Source: Izhakiella australiensis (GTDB lineage Bacteria > Pseudomonadota > Gammaproteobacteria > Enterobacterales > Enterobacteriaceae). From it: a DNA stretch of 64,000 nt. Every line of letters starts with the position of its first letter. The stretch's first letter is position 1. The notes under the pieces are model-generated. The model was not told the DNA's origin. It ran no database searches and saw nothing but the letters and a program-made list of their open reading frames with translations. The DNA is taken from assembly GCF_002006995.1 (NCBI RefSeq), contig NZ_MRUL01000001.1:62001-126000 (forward strand), given 5' to 3'. A program made the position numbers and the translations under genes. Positions 44,721-53,442 of this stretch are shown here, piece by piece.

Positions 44721-45262
44721 AAATGCTATTACCTTTCTTAACTATATTATGACCAGCTGAACTAAGTTTATAAGTGGATCTACGCGATCGCATTATTAGC
44801 TTAGATGCCGGCAGCAATTATTCGTAATTACACGGATTAAGTTAAGTGATTATCAAAAAATAGTATCATGGGATTACTCTTATTTTATTTCAAAAGTCTG
44901 GTGACGGCTTTCGATAAAGCGTGATTTGTTATAGATTCTTAGCATCACTTGATGGCCGGATAACTGTTTAATAACTGGTTGCTCAATCTGGTTGATTGAT
45001 AAGTGATTAGAGAGTTACGAGAGGGAATTTTTTTGAGACGGTTAGTGGCACTTTGATACCACATTTAAATATATTCCTAAATTCCTAAAACCCTCTCATT
45101 GATTAGTATTTAAGACTTTTCTCTAATTATAAATATCAAATATGGCGCTTTAATCCTTTAGTGCCACTCCTGCCTTTGGTTTCAGACCCTGAGCGGCGGG
45201 TTTAAGTTGTGGACATGGAAGTGATTTTTGTCCGTTGGTTTGAGGAGTTATAGGACACCTAG
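44721..45262. other. AT-rich spacer before flippase gene
   Basis: 542 bp, visibly AT-rich, with no supported gene. I looked for an ops/JUMPStart element, expected before large polysaccharide operons, and found none. The promoter of the flippase gene should lie here. Confidence 0.45.
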
Positions 45263-46519
45263 ATGAAATACAGCGAAATGTCAAACGCAGCCTGGATGAT
45301 GTCCGAGAAGCTGGTGTCAGTGTTCGGCGTGATATTTGTCACATCGTATGTGGCTAAATCGTTTGGGCCTTCTATTTTCGGACAAATGGCATTTTCAACT
45401 TCGCTATTTTCTATTATTCAAACAATAGCGATATTTGGAACGGAAACCATTCTTTTCAAAAGTATTAGTAAAAGCGAGCAAAAAGGAACGCGGTTGATGG
45501 CAGTTGCCCGCCGTTTTCGTCTGGCTTTATTACTCCTTTTGTCCGCCCCGACTTTAATTTACGTCTGGCTGACAATGCGTGAAAACTTTGCTGTTTTTGC
45601 CTTCGCTTCGTTTTTGTCGGCAATCTTTGTCACTCAGGACATTTTTAGCGTTTATAACAATGCGCGTTTGAAATCGCGTATGAATACTATCGCCAACGGC
45701 GCCGGAATGTTGCTGAGCTTTGCCATTAGCTTCACGGTTGCCTGGCTGAAGCTCAGCCCCTTGCTGCTGTCATTATCAATTGTGGCCGTAACGCTGGTGC
45801 CTTACCTGATTAAACGCGGGCAGTTTTTTCGCTCCAGCGAAATGAGTGCGCCGCCGCGCCGCCGGCAGCGCAACTATACGCGTTATCTGATGTATGCCGG
45901 ACTGCCGCTGGCGATTTCCAGCGTGTTTATCTCTATTCAGGTCAAGATGGCGCAGTTTTTTCTGGTTGGCGTTGGCTCCGAACATGAGCTGGGCGTCTTT
46001 GCTGCGGCAAATACCATTTCCGCCTCGTGGATATTTATCCCGGTGGCGATCATTACATCCTGCTTTTCGGCGATCTTCCGGGAGCGCGATGAAGTGGCAG
46101 TCAGGCTGGCTGCCCGGCTGTATGGCTACGTAATGGCTGTTTCGATTTTGATGTTGCTTATCGTCTCGCTGTTTGGCGACAAGCTAATCATCACTTTGTA
46201 TGGGAACGATTACACACAGGCGGGAAGTATCATCACGCTGTTGTCATGGGCAACCTGTTTTTCAGCAATGGGAACAGTGGCTTATCGCTTTATGGTGAAA
46301 GAGGGCGGATTCAACTATCTGCTGGTAAAAATCCTCTTCCAAATGCTGGTAAGCCTGGTAACTTCGTGGCTTTTCATTCGCACCTGGGGCCTGACCGGCG
46401 CAGCGTGGAGTGTATTTGTTACAGAGTTATTGTCACTGACGGTGATGAATTACTTCTTCAAAAACGGGGTCATTCTGAGAATTCAACTCTCCTCACTCAA
46501 AATCAAAACCTACAAATGA
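45263..46519 (+). CDS. Polysaccharide flippase (Wzx/MATE-like)
   Basis: 418-residue membrane protein with about 12 hydrophobic segments. MSEKLVSVFGVIFVTSYVAKSFGPSIFGQMAFSTSLFSI at the N-terminus and the RGQFFRSSE inter-domain stretch are typical of oligosaccharide flippases of the MOP superfamily, which turn undecaprenyl-linked glycans across the inner membrane. The AGGAC ribosome site is weak. Its stop lies 8 bp from the TupA-like gene. No glycosyltransferase or polymerase accompanies it, so it is a minimal or remnant locus. Confidence 0.87.
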   Translation: MKYSEMSNAAWMMSEKLVSVFGVIFVTSYVAKSFGPSIFGQMAFSTSLFSIIQTIAIFGTETILFKSISKSEQKGTRLMAVARRFRLALLLLLSAPTLIYVWLTMRENFAVFAFASFLSAIFVTQDIFSVYNNARLKSRMNTIANGAGMLLSFAISFTVAWLKLSPLLLSLSIVAVTLVPYLIKRGQFFRSSEMSAPPRRRQRNYTRYLMYAGLPLAISSVFISIQVKMAQFFLVGVGSEHELGVFAAANTISASWIFIPVAIITSCFSAIFRERDEVAVRLAARLYGYVMAVSILMLLIVSLFGDKLIITLYGNDYTQAGSIITLLSWATCFSAMGTVAYRFMVKEGGFNYLLVKILFQMLVSLVTSWLFIRTWGLTGAAWSVFVTELLSLTVMNYFFKNGVILRIQLSSLKIKTYK

Positions 46520-46527
46520 GGTTGAAA

Positions 46528-47475
46528 ATGATAAAGCTGAAAAAAGGATTGCGCAGAGGTATGTCCTGGCTAATACGCAAAATGCCGTGGTCGTACCAGG
46601 ATCGCATTTACTATTTCAACACCTTCAGGAAGTTACCAAACATCCGGGAGCCCCGGTTGTTCAACGAAAAAATCCTGTATCGTAAAATCATCATGGGGGA
46701 TTACGTGCGCTATGGACACCTGTCGGATAAGCTTCTGGTCAGGGATTACATTGCCCAACAAATCGGCAGTGACTACCTGATTCCTTTACTGCATGAAACT
46801 GACGATCCGACCACGCTTTTAGGCCTGAAATCGCTAAAAAACACCGTTATCAAACCGAATCACGGTTCGGGGATGGTCGAGGTTATACTGCAGGAGCCGG
46901 ACTGTATCCAGAAGCAGCAGCTGATTGAGCGCTGTAAAGACTGGCTTAAACGCGATTTTTCCATTCATTCGCGAGAAATTCATTATCGCTTTATCAAGCC
47001 GCGTATTCTGGTTGAACAGTATATCGGCGACGGCAAGTTCGGTGCTATCGACTATAAATTCCACATGTTCAATAAAAAAGACGGCAAATTTGAATATGTC
47101 CTCCAGGTTATCTATAACCGCTCGGAGCAGGGACCGCTGTCGATGAAATTTTACGTCAATAATCTACAGCACTGCTTCCATAAAATTCGCGATACCGGCC
47201 TTGATATCAGTCAGGACCTGCCCTCGCTGGAGAAAGCGCTGCAGCTAAGTAAGGTGCTGGCAAGCGACTTTGATTATGTCCGGGTTGACTGGTATATCCA
47301 CGAAGGGGTGATTTACTTCGGCGAGCTGACGTTTACGCCGGGCGCCGGTCTGGTAACGGGGCTCGATCGCGGTCTGGATCAGATGATGGGAGATATGTGG
47401 CAGCAGGATCGCAAGCAGCTTGCCCTCGCGCCGCAGCAGGATATAGGGATACCTGTCGTACTAAAAAAGGTGTAA
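46528..47475 (+). CDS. TupA-like ATP-grasp protein
   Basis: 315-residue protein. LPNIREPRLFNEKILYRKI, the VRDYIAQQIGSDYLIPLL block, NTVIKPNHGSGM (ATP-binding lysine), RILVEQYIG, AIDYKFHMFN and FDYVRVDWYIHEGVIYFGELTFTPGAG match the TupA-like ATP-grasp family found in polysaccharide loci. TupA itself ligates glutamate/glucuronate in teichuronopeptide, so an amide-bond-forming glycan modification is likely (inference). ATG at 46528 follows GAGG by 7 bases; an earlier open frame overlaps the flippase and is rejected. A terminator follows directly. Confidence 0.85.
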   Translation: MIKLKKGLRRGMSWLIRKMPWSYQDRIYYFNTFRKLPNIREPRLFNEKILYRKIIMGDYVRYGHLSDKLLVRDYIAQQIGSDYLIPLLHETDDPTTLLGLKSLKNTVIKPNHGSGMVEVILQEPDCIQKQQLIERCKDWLKRDFSIHSREIHYRFIKPRILVEQYIGDGKFGAIDYKFHMFNKKDGKFEYVLQVIYNRSEQGPLSMKFYVNNLQHCFHKIRDTGLDISQDLPSLEKALQLSKVLASDFDYVRVDWYIHEGVIYFGELTFTPGAGLVTGLDRGLDQMMGDMWQQDRKQLALAPQQDIGIPVVLKKV

Positions 47476-47481
47476 AAAAAG

Positions 47482-47502
47482 CGGGCCGTTGAGGCCCGTT
47501 TT
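47482..47502 (+). terminator. Terminator after TupA-like gene
   Basis: CGGGCC-GTTGA-GGCCCG followed by TTTTC, 6 bases after the stop; preceded by an A-run, so it can also serve yjcB on the opposite strand. Confidence 0.85.
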
Positions 47503-47521
47503 CATCTCTGGCGCCGCCAGA

Positions 47522-47803
47522 TTACGGCATTGGCCAGTCAGACGGCGTGCGGCTCATCACCTCAACAAAGGCATCTTTAGTCATATGCCAGAAGTTGAGC
47601 AGATTAACGGTGCTGATGGTGATACCCAACAGGCCGGTGACAAACCAGCAGGACATTCCGATGCCGATGCCGGTGAATACGAAGGCCAGCGCGTTATGGC
47701 TGGTCTGCCGGCACCTCACGTTGAAGGTACTGGCAAAAAACATCATTACCGCGCTTAACAATTCCCATCTCATTAACGCCAAACTTGCGGTCAGGGTGCC
47801 CAT
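47522..47803 (-). CDS. yjcB: YjcB family membrane protein
   Basis: 93-residue predicted inner-membrane protein with two or three hydrophobic segments. LMRWELLSAVMMFFASTFNVRCR and CWFVTGLLGITIS match E. coli YjcB closely, as does the TPSDWPM end. Function unknown. In E. coli it follows ssb; here 22.5 kb intervene. A perfect CRP half-site pair lies about 105 bp upstream. Confidence 0.88.
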   Translation of the reverse strand: MGTLTASLALMRWELLSAVMMFFASTFNVRCRQTSHNALAFVFTGIGIGMSCWFVTGLLGITISTVNLLNFWHMTKDAFVEVMSRTPSDWPMP

Positions 47804-48219
47804 GATTTTTCAACTCCGGATGATTCTGCCCTGACAATGACCAAGGATGCACGACGAGCGAGGCTTGTCAGGGAGGCCACGCCAATCGCCAGCGCTAAGG
47901 CTTAAATGTGATATGCGTCACATTATATCATTGGATTTTAAATTTTGAACAAATTTTAGCCCCGGCATGGCCGCTTTTTGCCCGGTTAATCGATAACTTT
48001 TTTTCATGTGAGAAATAGCTTTTTGGCATAGCTGAGGATATTCAATAGCTTTTGCCGCAGAGGCGTTTTTAACGCAAATCGCGGCGAGCAGGGCGTTAGC
48101 GCGATGAGTGATGTCATGGCTGGTTACATACAAAGAGGGGGAATCGTCATTGCGCCAGCCTGGCGGCTGCGCAGGGGGGGATAAAAGCCCGGATCGTTTC
48201 CGATCCAGACTTCACGAAC
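47804..48219. other. Spacer between yjcB and soxS
   Basis: 416 bp with no gene. In E. coli a cyclic-di-GMP phosphodiesterase gene (pdeC/yjcC) occupies this position; it is absent here. It holds the CRP-like site at 47907-47922. Confidence 0.6.
47907..47922. promoter_or_regulatory. CRP-binding site candidate
   Basis: TGTGA-TATGCG-TCACA matches the CRP consensus half sites exactly. It lies 104 bp upstream of the yjcB start on the minus strand, compatible with cAMP-CRP activation. Confidence 0.65.
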
Positions 48220-48645
48220 TTAGCAGGCCTGCTGCAAGCCTGAAGCGCTATCCACACGGCAATAAGGCGCGCGATAGTCACCGTAATCATAGGTGGATTC
48301 ACGCTGAGTTTGCTGCGGCTGACGGCGCATCGCATGACGATAGGCGGTCGGCGTCTGAGAGAACTGGCGACGGAACACGCGCGAGAACGTCTGCTGAGAG
48401 TCATAACCATACTGCATGGCAATATCAAATACCGGACGCTGAGTCTGGCACAGCGCCTGAGCCGCCAGCGTCAGACGGCGCTCGCGTATGTAATTGCCCA
48501 GCGTCTGGCTGGTGACGTTGCGGAACATGCGTTGGAGGTGCCACTTTGAGTAGCCTGATTTCGCGGCCACTTCATCAATGGACAGCGTTTTATCAAGGTT
48601 TCTTTCAATCCATGCGGTCAGCGTCTGAATGATGTCATCATGCAT
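48220..48645 (-). CDS. soxS: SoxS, superoxide-response AraC-family activator
   Basis: 141-residue AraC/XylS activator. The DNA-binding core KSGYSKWHLQRMFRNVTSQTLGNYIRERRL and FDIAMQYGYDSQQTFSRVFRRQF is nearly that of E. coli SoxS. SoxS has only the two HTH motifs and is controlled by synthesis, not by ligand. E. coli SoxS ends near TPSDYRHRL (107 residues); here about 35 more residues follow (MRRQPQQTQRESTYDYGDY...). ATG at 48645 is preferred over the in-frame TTG at 48669 because GGGAG lies close upstream. Divergent from soxR, with a SoxR box between. Confidence 0.95.
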   Translation of the reverse strand: MHDDIIQTLTAWIERNLDKTLSIDEVAAKSGYSKWHLQRMFRNVTSQTLGNYIRERRLTLAAQALCQTQRPVFDIAMQYGYDSQQTFSRVFRRQFSQTPTAYRHAMRRQPQQTQRESTYDYGDYRAPYCRVDSASGLQQAC

Positions 48646-48771
48646 AAAGTTGGTCTCCCTGGTGGTCAAACCGGAGTCACGGCCCGCTGCAATCTATGCC
48701 TGACAGCCGTCACCTCGTCGAAGTAGTGAGTAAATTTGATATCGATCATCTGATGGTGGGGAAGTATAATT

Positions 48772-48789
48772 CCTCAAGTTAACTTGAGG
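48772..48789. promoter_or_regulatory. SoxR box (soxS promoter operator)
   Basis: CCTCAAGTTAACTTGAGG is a perfect 18-bp palindrome identical to the E. coli SoxR-binding site in the soxS promoter. It lies 11 bp before soxR and 127 bp from the soxS start. Confidence 0.93.
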
Positions 48790-48800
48790 TAAAGCGCTAA

Positions 48801-49268
48801 ATGAAAAAAAATGTGAATCTTTCAAATAAAAGGGAGCTGACCCCAGGCGAGGTGGCTAAACGCTGCGGCGTGGCGGTTTCTGCGCTGCACTTTTATGAAG
48901 AAAAAGGGCTTATCAGCAGTACCCGCAATGGGGGAAATCAGCGCCGCTACCATCGGGACGTCTTGCGGCGGGTCGCGGTGATTAAGGTTGCTCAGCGCAT
49001 CGGCATTCCTCTGGCGACGATCGGCGAAAGCCTGATGCAAATTCCGGCGGGAAAGCGCATGTCGGCGAAAGAATGGCGCCAGCTGACCACCCAGTGGCGG
49101 GCTGAGCTCGATCGCCGTATCGGCACCTTAATCCGCCTGCGTGACGAGCTGGATGGCTGCATTGGCTGCGGCTGCCTGTCAATGGCCCAGTGCCCGCTGC
49201 GTAACCCTGACGATCGGCTCAGCACCCAGGGCACCGGTGCGGTATTGCTGCTGGGCGATGCCGATTGA
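48801..49268 (+). CDS. soxR: SoxR, redox-sensing MerR-family regulator
   Basis: 155-residue [2Fe-2S] regulator. The MerR HTH is [26 protein letters not shown]; a dimerisation helix follows, then the cluster-binding cysteines C120, C123, C125 and C131 in [12 protein letters not shown]. Oxidation of the cluster by superoxide or redox-cycling drugs switches on soxS. Length and motif match E. coli SoxR (154). Confidence 0.98.
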   Translation: MKKNVNLSNKRELTPGEVAKRCGVAVSALHFYEEKGLISSTRNGGNQRRYHRDVLRRVAVIKVAQRIGIPLATIGESLMQIPAGKRMSAKEWRQLTTQWRAELDRRIGTLIRLRDELDGCIGCGCLSMAQCPLRNPDDRLSTQGTGAVLLLGDAD

Positions 49269-49313
49269 CTTGTGCGGCTATACTGAAAGGTCTCAGATTA
49301 GCGAAGGCCTGCC

Positions 49314-49970
49314 ATGATAACTGTTCATCACCTCAATCAGTCCCGCTCACAGCGTATCCTCTGGATGCTGGAGGAGCTGGAGATTCCCTATCAGATAGTG
49401 CATTACCAGCGCGAAGCAACCATGTTAGCGCCCGCGTCGCTGAAAAAAGTACATCCGCTCGGCAAATCGCCGGTGATAACCGACGGCGACCTCACCCTGG
49501 CGGAATCTGGCGCCATTCTGGAATATCTGGTTGAACAATATGATACGCAGCAGCGTTTCATGTCGCTTCAGCCCCATGAACGCCAGCAGGCGCGCTACTG
49601 GCTCCACTATGCCGAAGGGTCATTAATGCCGCTGCTGGTAATGCGCCTGGTGTTCAGCCGCCTTGGCAAGGCGCCGGTCCCCTGGCTGTTTCGGCCATTT
49701 GGTCGGCTGGTGGAGCAGGGCGTGCGGCGAAACTACCTCGATCGACAGCTGACCACGCATCATCAGTTTATTGAACATCATCTTGGCAGGCATCCCTGGT
49801 TTGCCGGCGATAGTTTTAGCATTGCCGATGTCCAGATGAGTTTTCCGCTGCAGGCGCTTATGGCACGCGGTGATAAATCGGCGAATATTCAGGCCTGGCT
49901 GGATAAAATTGCCAGCCGGGAGGCCTGGCAGCGCGCGACCCGGCAGGGGGGAGAAATCGACTTCAGTTAA
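49314..49970 (+). CDS. Glutathione S-transferase
   Basis: 218-residue cytosolic GST: thioredoxin-like N-domain (MITVHHLNQSRSQRILWMLEELEIPY, GKSPVITDGDLTLAESGAILEYL) and an all-helical C-domain with the FAGDSFSIADVQMSFPL motif. The catalytic residue is probably Ser in the SRS segment. Detoxification near soxR fits a redox-stress context; Salmonella has a GST gene at the same place. 45 bp downstream of soxR in the same orientation. Confidence 0.92.
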   Translation: MITVHHLNQSRSQRILWMLEELEIPYQIVHYQREATMLAPASLKKVHPLGKSPVITDGDLTLAESGAILEYLVEQYDTQQRFMSLQPHERQQARYWLHYAEGSLMPLLVMRLVFSRLGKAPVPWLFRPFGRLVEQGVRRNYLDRQLTTHHQFIEHHLGRHPWFAGDSFSIADVQMSFPLQALMARGDKSANIQAWLDKIASREAWQRATRQGGEIDFS

Positions 49971-50063
49971 TAAATTTTCGCCGGGTGTTGAAAAGCGCGT
50001 AAGCACGCCTGATAATCGCCGCGCTAACAATAAGTCTTAACGACAGCCGTGCTGTACCCAGAG

Positions 50064-50079
50064 ACGTAAACGTTTGCTG
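50064..50079. promoter_or_regulatory. PurR box candidate
   Basis: ACGTAAACGTTTGCTG matches the PurR consensus ACGCAAACGTTTGCGT at 13 of 16 positions. It lies 102 bp before ghxP, a purine permease gene whose E. coli homologue belongs to the PurR regulon. Confidence 0.7.
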
Positions 50080-50180
50080 TTATCGATTGCGTCCTTGTGG
50101 TTTTAGGCCGCGAAATGCGAGAGAAGGCGATTTATCGCCGTTGCCTTGCTGCACACAACTCATTCAGGGGAAATCTTTAT

Positions 50181-51530
50181 ATGTCATCGCCTTCTTCTCA
50201 GTCCGGCAGCAAGCTGGACGCCTGGTTTAAAATTTCCACGCGCGGCAGCAGCGTTCGTCAGGAGCTGATTGCCGGTGTGACCACCTTTCTGGCGATGGTT
50301 TATTCCGTCATTGTGGTGCCGGGAATGCTCGGTAAAGCAGGCTTTCCGCCGTCGGCGGTTTTTGTTGCTACCTGTCTGGTGGCCGGCGTTGGTTCGCTGG
50401 TGATGGGACTGTGGGCCAATCTGCCGCTGGCAATTGGTTGCGCTATCTCGCTGACCGCTTTTACCGCTTTCAGCCTGGTACTGGGCCAGCACATCAGCGT
50501 TCCGGTTGCGCTGGGTGCGGTATTCCTGATGGGCGTGCTGTTCACCATTATTTCGGCAACCGGCATTCGCACCTGGATATTGCGTAATTTGCCGCAGGGC
50601 GTCGCGCACGGCACCGGTATTGGTATCGGCCTCTTTTTGCTGCTGATCGCCGCCGATGGCGTCAATCTGGTGGTGAAAAATCCTGGTCCCGGCCTGCCGG
50701 TGTTACTCGGCCAGTTCACCAGTTTCCCGGTCATCATGTCGCTACTGGGTCTGGCGGCGATTATCGGCCTGGAAAAGCTGCGCGTGCCGGGCGGTATCCT
50801 GCTGACGATTGTCGTTATCTCGGTGCTGGGCCTGATTTTCGATCCGGCGGTTCACTATCAGGGGCTGTTTGCCATGCCCAGCTTAAGTGATGCTCATGGC
50901 AACTCTTTGTTATTCAGCCTCGATATTAAAGGCGCGCTGAATGCGGCGGTGCTGCCAAGCGTACTGGCGCTGGTGATGACGGCGGTTTTTGATGCCACCG
51001 GCACCATTCGCGCGGTGGCGGGTCATGCAAACCTGCTGGATAAAGATGGTCAGATTATTAACGGCGGCAAGGCGCTGACTTCTGACTCGCTGAGCAGCGT
51101 GCTGTCAGCCCTGGTCGGCGCCTCGCCGGCCGCAGTGTATATCGAATCCGCAGCGGGTACTGCCGCTGGCGGTAAAACCGGCCTGACGGCGATAACCGTC
51201 GGCGTGCTGTTTTTACTGATCCTGTTTTTATCGCCGCTGGCTTATCTGGTGCCCAGCTATGCGACGGCTCCGGCGCTGATGTATGTTGGCCTGCTAATGC
51301 TGAGCAATGTCACCAAGCTGGATTTTGATGACTTTGTCGATGCGATGGCAGGTCTGGTAACCGCCGTATTTATCGTGCTGACCAGCAATATTGTGACCGG
51401 CATTATGCTGGGCTTTGGCGTGCTGGTTATCGGGCGTATCATTTCTGGTGAATGGCGTAAGCTCAATCTGGGCACGGTGATCATCGCACTTGCGCTGGTG
51501 GCCTTTTACGCCGGTGGCTGGGCTATCTGA
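50181..51530 (+). CDS. ghxP: Guanine/hypoxanthine permease
   Basis: 449-residue NCS2-type (AzgA-like) purine:H+ symporter, formerly YjcD. Near-identical blocks to E. coli Ghx[65 protein letters not shown] and [20 protein letters not shown] at 50181 follows AGGGGAAA and gives the same length as the E. coli protein; an upstream in-frame start at 50097 is rejected. A PurR-like site lies upstream. Confidence 0.97.
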   Translation: MSSPSSQSGSKLDAWFKISTRGSSVRQELIAGVTTFLAMVYSVIVVPGMLGKAGFPPSAVFVATCLVAGVGSLVMGLWANLPLAIGCAISLTAFTAFSLVLGQHISVPVALGAVFLMGVLFTIISATGIRTWILRNLPQGVAHGTGIGIGLFLLLIAADGVNLVVKNPGPGLPVLLGQFTSFPVIMSLLGLAAIIGLEKLRVPGGILLTIVVISVLGLIFDPAVHYQGLFAMPSLSDAHGNSLLFSLDIKGALNAAVLPSVLALVMTAVFDATGTIRAVAGHANLLDKDGQIINGGKALTSDSLSSVLSALVGASPAAVYIESAAGTAAGGKTGLTAITVGVLFLLILFLSPLAYLVPSYATAPALMYVGLLMLSNVTKLDFDDFVDAMAGLVTAVFIVLTSNIVTGIMLGFGVLVIGRIISGEWRKLNLGTVIIALALVAFYAGGWAI

Positions 51531-51545
51531 CGGCGCGGGTTTTAA

Positions 51546-51571
51546 CTGCGGGAGGCCGTACGCTCCCGCAG
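51546..51571 (+). terminator. Hairpin after ghxP
   Basis: 9-bp stem CTGCGGGAG / CTCCCGCAG with an 8-base loop, 15 bases after the stop; no T-run. Confidence 0.55.
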
Positions 51572-51693
51572 CTGACGATGGATGTTTTCAGCACAGTTTA
51601 CGGTTTTTTATTACTATGCTTTTGTTTTACTATCCGAACAGGGCAGCGCAGGACGCTGTATTCACGCCTGTCGGAAGAGGCTAAACGCAACGC

Positions 51694-53349
51694 ATGGAAA
51701 TCTTTTTTACCATACTGATTATGACGCTCGCCGTGTCGCTGTCTGGCGTCGCAGCGCGAATTATCCCTTTTCAAATCCCTTTGCCGCTGGTTCAGATTGC
51801 ACTTGGCGCGCTGCTGGCCTGGCCCACCTTCGGTCTGCATGTTGATTTCGATCCGGCCTTATTTCTGGTGCTGTTTATTCCGCCACTGCTGTTTGCCGAT
51901 GGCTGGAAAACCCCAACCAGCGAATTTTTCCACCACGGGCGCGAAATTATAGGGCTGGCGCTGGTTCTGGTGCTTATCACGGTGGTGGGCATTGGCTATC
52001 TGATTTACTGGGCGGTGCCCGGTATTCCGCTGATCCCCGCCTTCGCGCTGGCCGCCGTGCTGTCTCCTACTGACGCTGTCGCGCTTTCCGGCATTGTTGG
52101 CGAAGGGCGCATTCCGAAAAAAATCATGTCGATACTGCAAGGCGAAGCGCTGATGAATGACGCTTCCGGTCTGGTATCTCTGAAGTTTGCCGTTGCGGTC
52201 GCGCTGGGAACCATGGTTTTTACCGTTTCTGGTGCCACCATCGAATTTTTGAAGGTCGCGCTGGGTGGCCTGCTGGCCGGTATCGTCATCAGTTTGCTAT
52301 ACGGACGTTCGCTGCGCCTGTTCAGCCGCTGGAGCGGTGACGATCCGGCAACCCAGACGGTGCTGCTGCTGCTGCTGCCGTTTGCCTCTTATCTGATAGC
52401 AGAACACCTCGGCGTTTCTGGCATCCTTGCTTCAGTGGCGTCGGGGATGACCGTTACCCGTTCCGGCATCATGCGCCAGGCGCCGTTGGCAATGCGCCTG
52501 CGCGCCAACAGCGTCTGGCAGATGCTGGAGTTTGTTTTTAACGGCATGGTGTTTTTGATGCTGGGGCTACAGCTGCCCGGCATTCTGGAAATCTCCTTAC
52601 AGCAGGCGGACGCTGACCCGAACGTTGATATCTGGATGCTGATTGCCAGCATCGCAATGGTGTACGTCGCGCTAATGGTTGTGCGTTTTGGCTGGCTGTG
52701 GATCATGCAGCGCATCAGCCAGCGGCTATTGAAAAAGAAGCCGATGGAGTTTGGCAACTATACGCTACGTGAATTGCTGATCGCCTCTTTCGCCGGCGTG
52801 CGCGGCGCTATCACCCTGGCCGGCGTCCTCTCGGTCCCGCTGTACCTGGCCGATGGCGAGCCTTTCCCGGCGCGCTATGAGCTGGTGTTTATCGCCACCG
52901 GCGTCATTCTGTTTTCGCTGCTGGTCGGCGTGGTGGTGTTGCCGCTGCTGCTGCGCAGCGTCGAAACCATCGATAAGTCGAAGCAGCGACGGGAAATGCA
53001 GGAAGCGCGGGCGATTATGGCCGGAACCGCCATTGACAGTCTGTACAAAATGGAAGCGCGTCTGGCGGAAGACACCACGGAGAATCTCGACCCTGAGCTG
53101 GTAAAAGAGGTTAGCTCCCGGGTAATCGGTCTGATGCGGCGACGAGTAGATGGCAAGAACGATCTGGAGGCGGCGCTGCTGGCCGAGAATCTGGAACGGC
53201 GCTTTCGGCTTACCGCGCTGCGCGCCGAGCGCGGCGAGGTTTACCACCTGCGGGCCACTCAGCAGATCAGCAGCGAAACCATGAATATGCTGCTGCGCGA
53301 TCTCGACCTGCTGGAAACGCTGCTGATGGAAAAAGAGGGCGCCCACTAA
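51694..53349 (+). CDS. yjcE: Na+/H+ antiporter, CPA1 family
   Basis: 551-residue inner-membrane antiporter with about 12 segments followed by a cytoplasmic tail of ~150 residues. LFIPPLLFADGWKTP, ALAAVLSPTDAVALSGIVGEGRIPKKIMSILQGEALMNDASGLVSLKFAVAVALG and SFAGVRGAITLAGVLSVPLYL match CPA1/NhaP motifs and E. coli YjcE. The NDASG loop carries the ion-binding acidic residue. Position after ghxP is conserved. Confidence 0.95.
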   Translation: MEIFFTILIMTLAVSLSGVAARIIPFQIPLPLVQIALGALLAWPTFGLHVDFDPALFLVLFIPPLLFADGWKTPTSEFFHHGREIIGLALVLVLITVVGIGYLIYWAVPGIPLIPAFALAAVLSPTDAVALSGIVGEGRIPKKIMSILQGEALMNDASGLVSLKFAVAVALGTMVFTVSGATIEFLKVALGGLLAGIVISLLYGRSLRLFSRWSGDDPATQTVLLLLLPFASYLIAEHLGVSGILASVASGMTVTRSGIMRQAPLAMRLRANSVWQMLEFVFNGMVFLMLGLQLPGILEISLQQADADPNVDIWMLIASIAMVYVALMVVRFGWLWIMQRISQRLLKKKPMEFGNYTLRELLIASFAGVRGAITLAGVLSVPLYLADGEPFPARYELVFIATGVILFSLLVGVVVLPLLLRSVETIDKSKQRREMQEARAIMAGTAIDSLYKMEARLAEDTTENLDPELVKEVSSRVIGLMRRRVDGKNDLEAALLAENLERRFRLTALRAERGEVYHLRATQQISSETMNMLLRDLDLLETLLMEKEGAH

Positions 53350-53442
53350 CCCACTAAAGGGCTGGCGCCAGCAGTGCTAAAAACGGGGCGCCAGGTGCCG
53401 CCAGGCTGCGCGCGCTATCTGGCGTTCCGTATGGCGGGTTGC

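Noticed and set aside
44721-45262. JUMPStart/ops element before the flippase
   Set aside because: No GGCGGTAGCGT-like sequence found.
48108-48515. 135-codon plus-strand ORF
   Set aside because: Antisense to soxS, which is unambiguous.
50031-50180. Purine riboswitch before ghxP
   Set aside because: No conserved purine-aptamer core seen; the PurR-like box explains purine control better.
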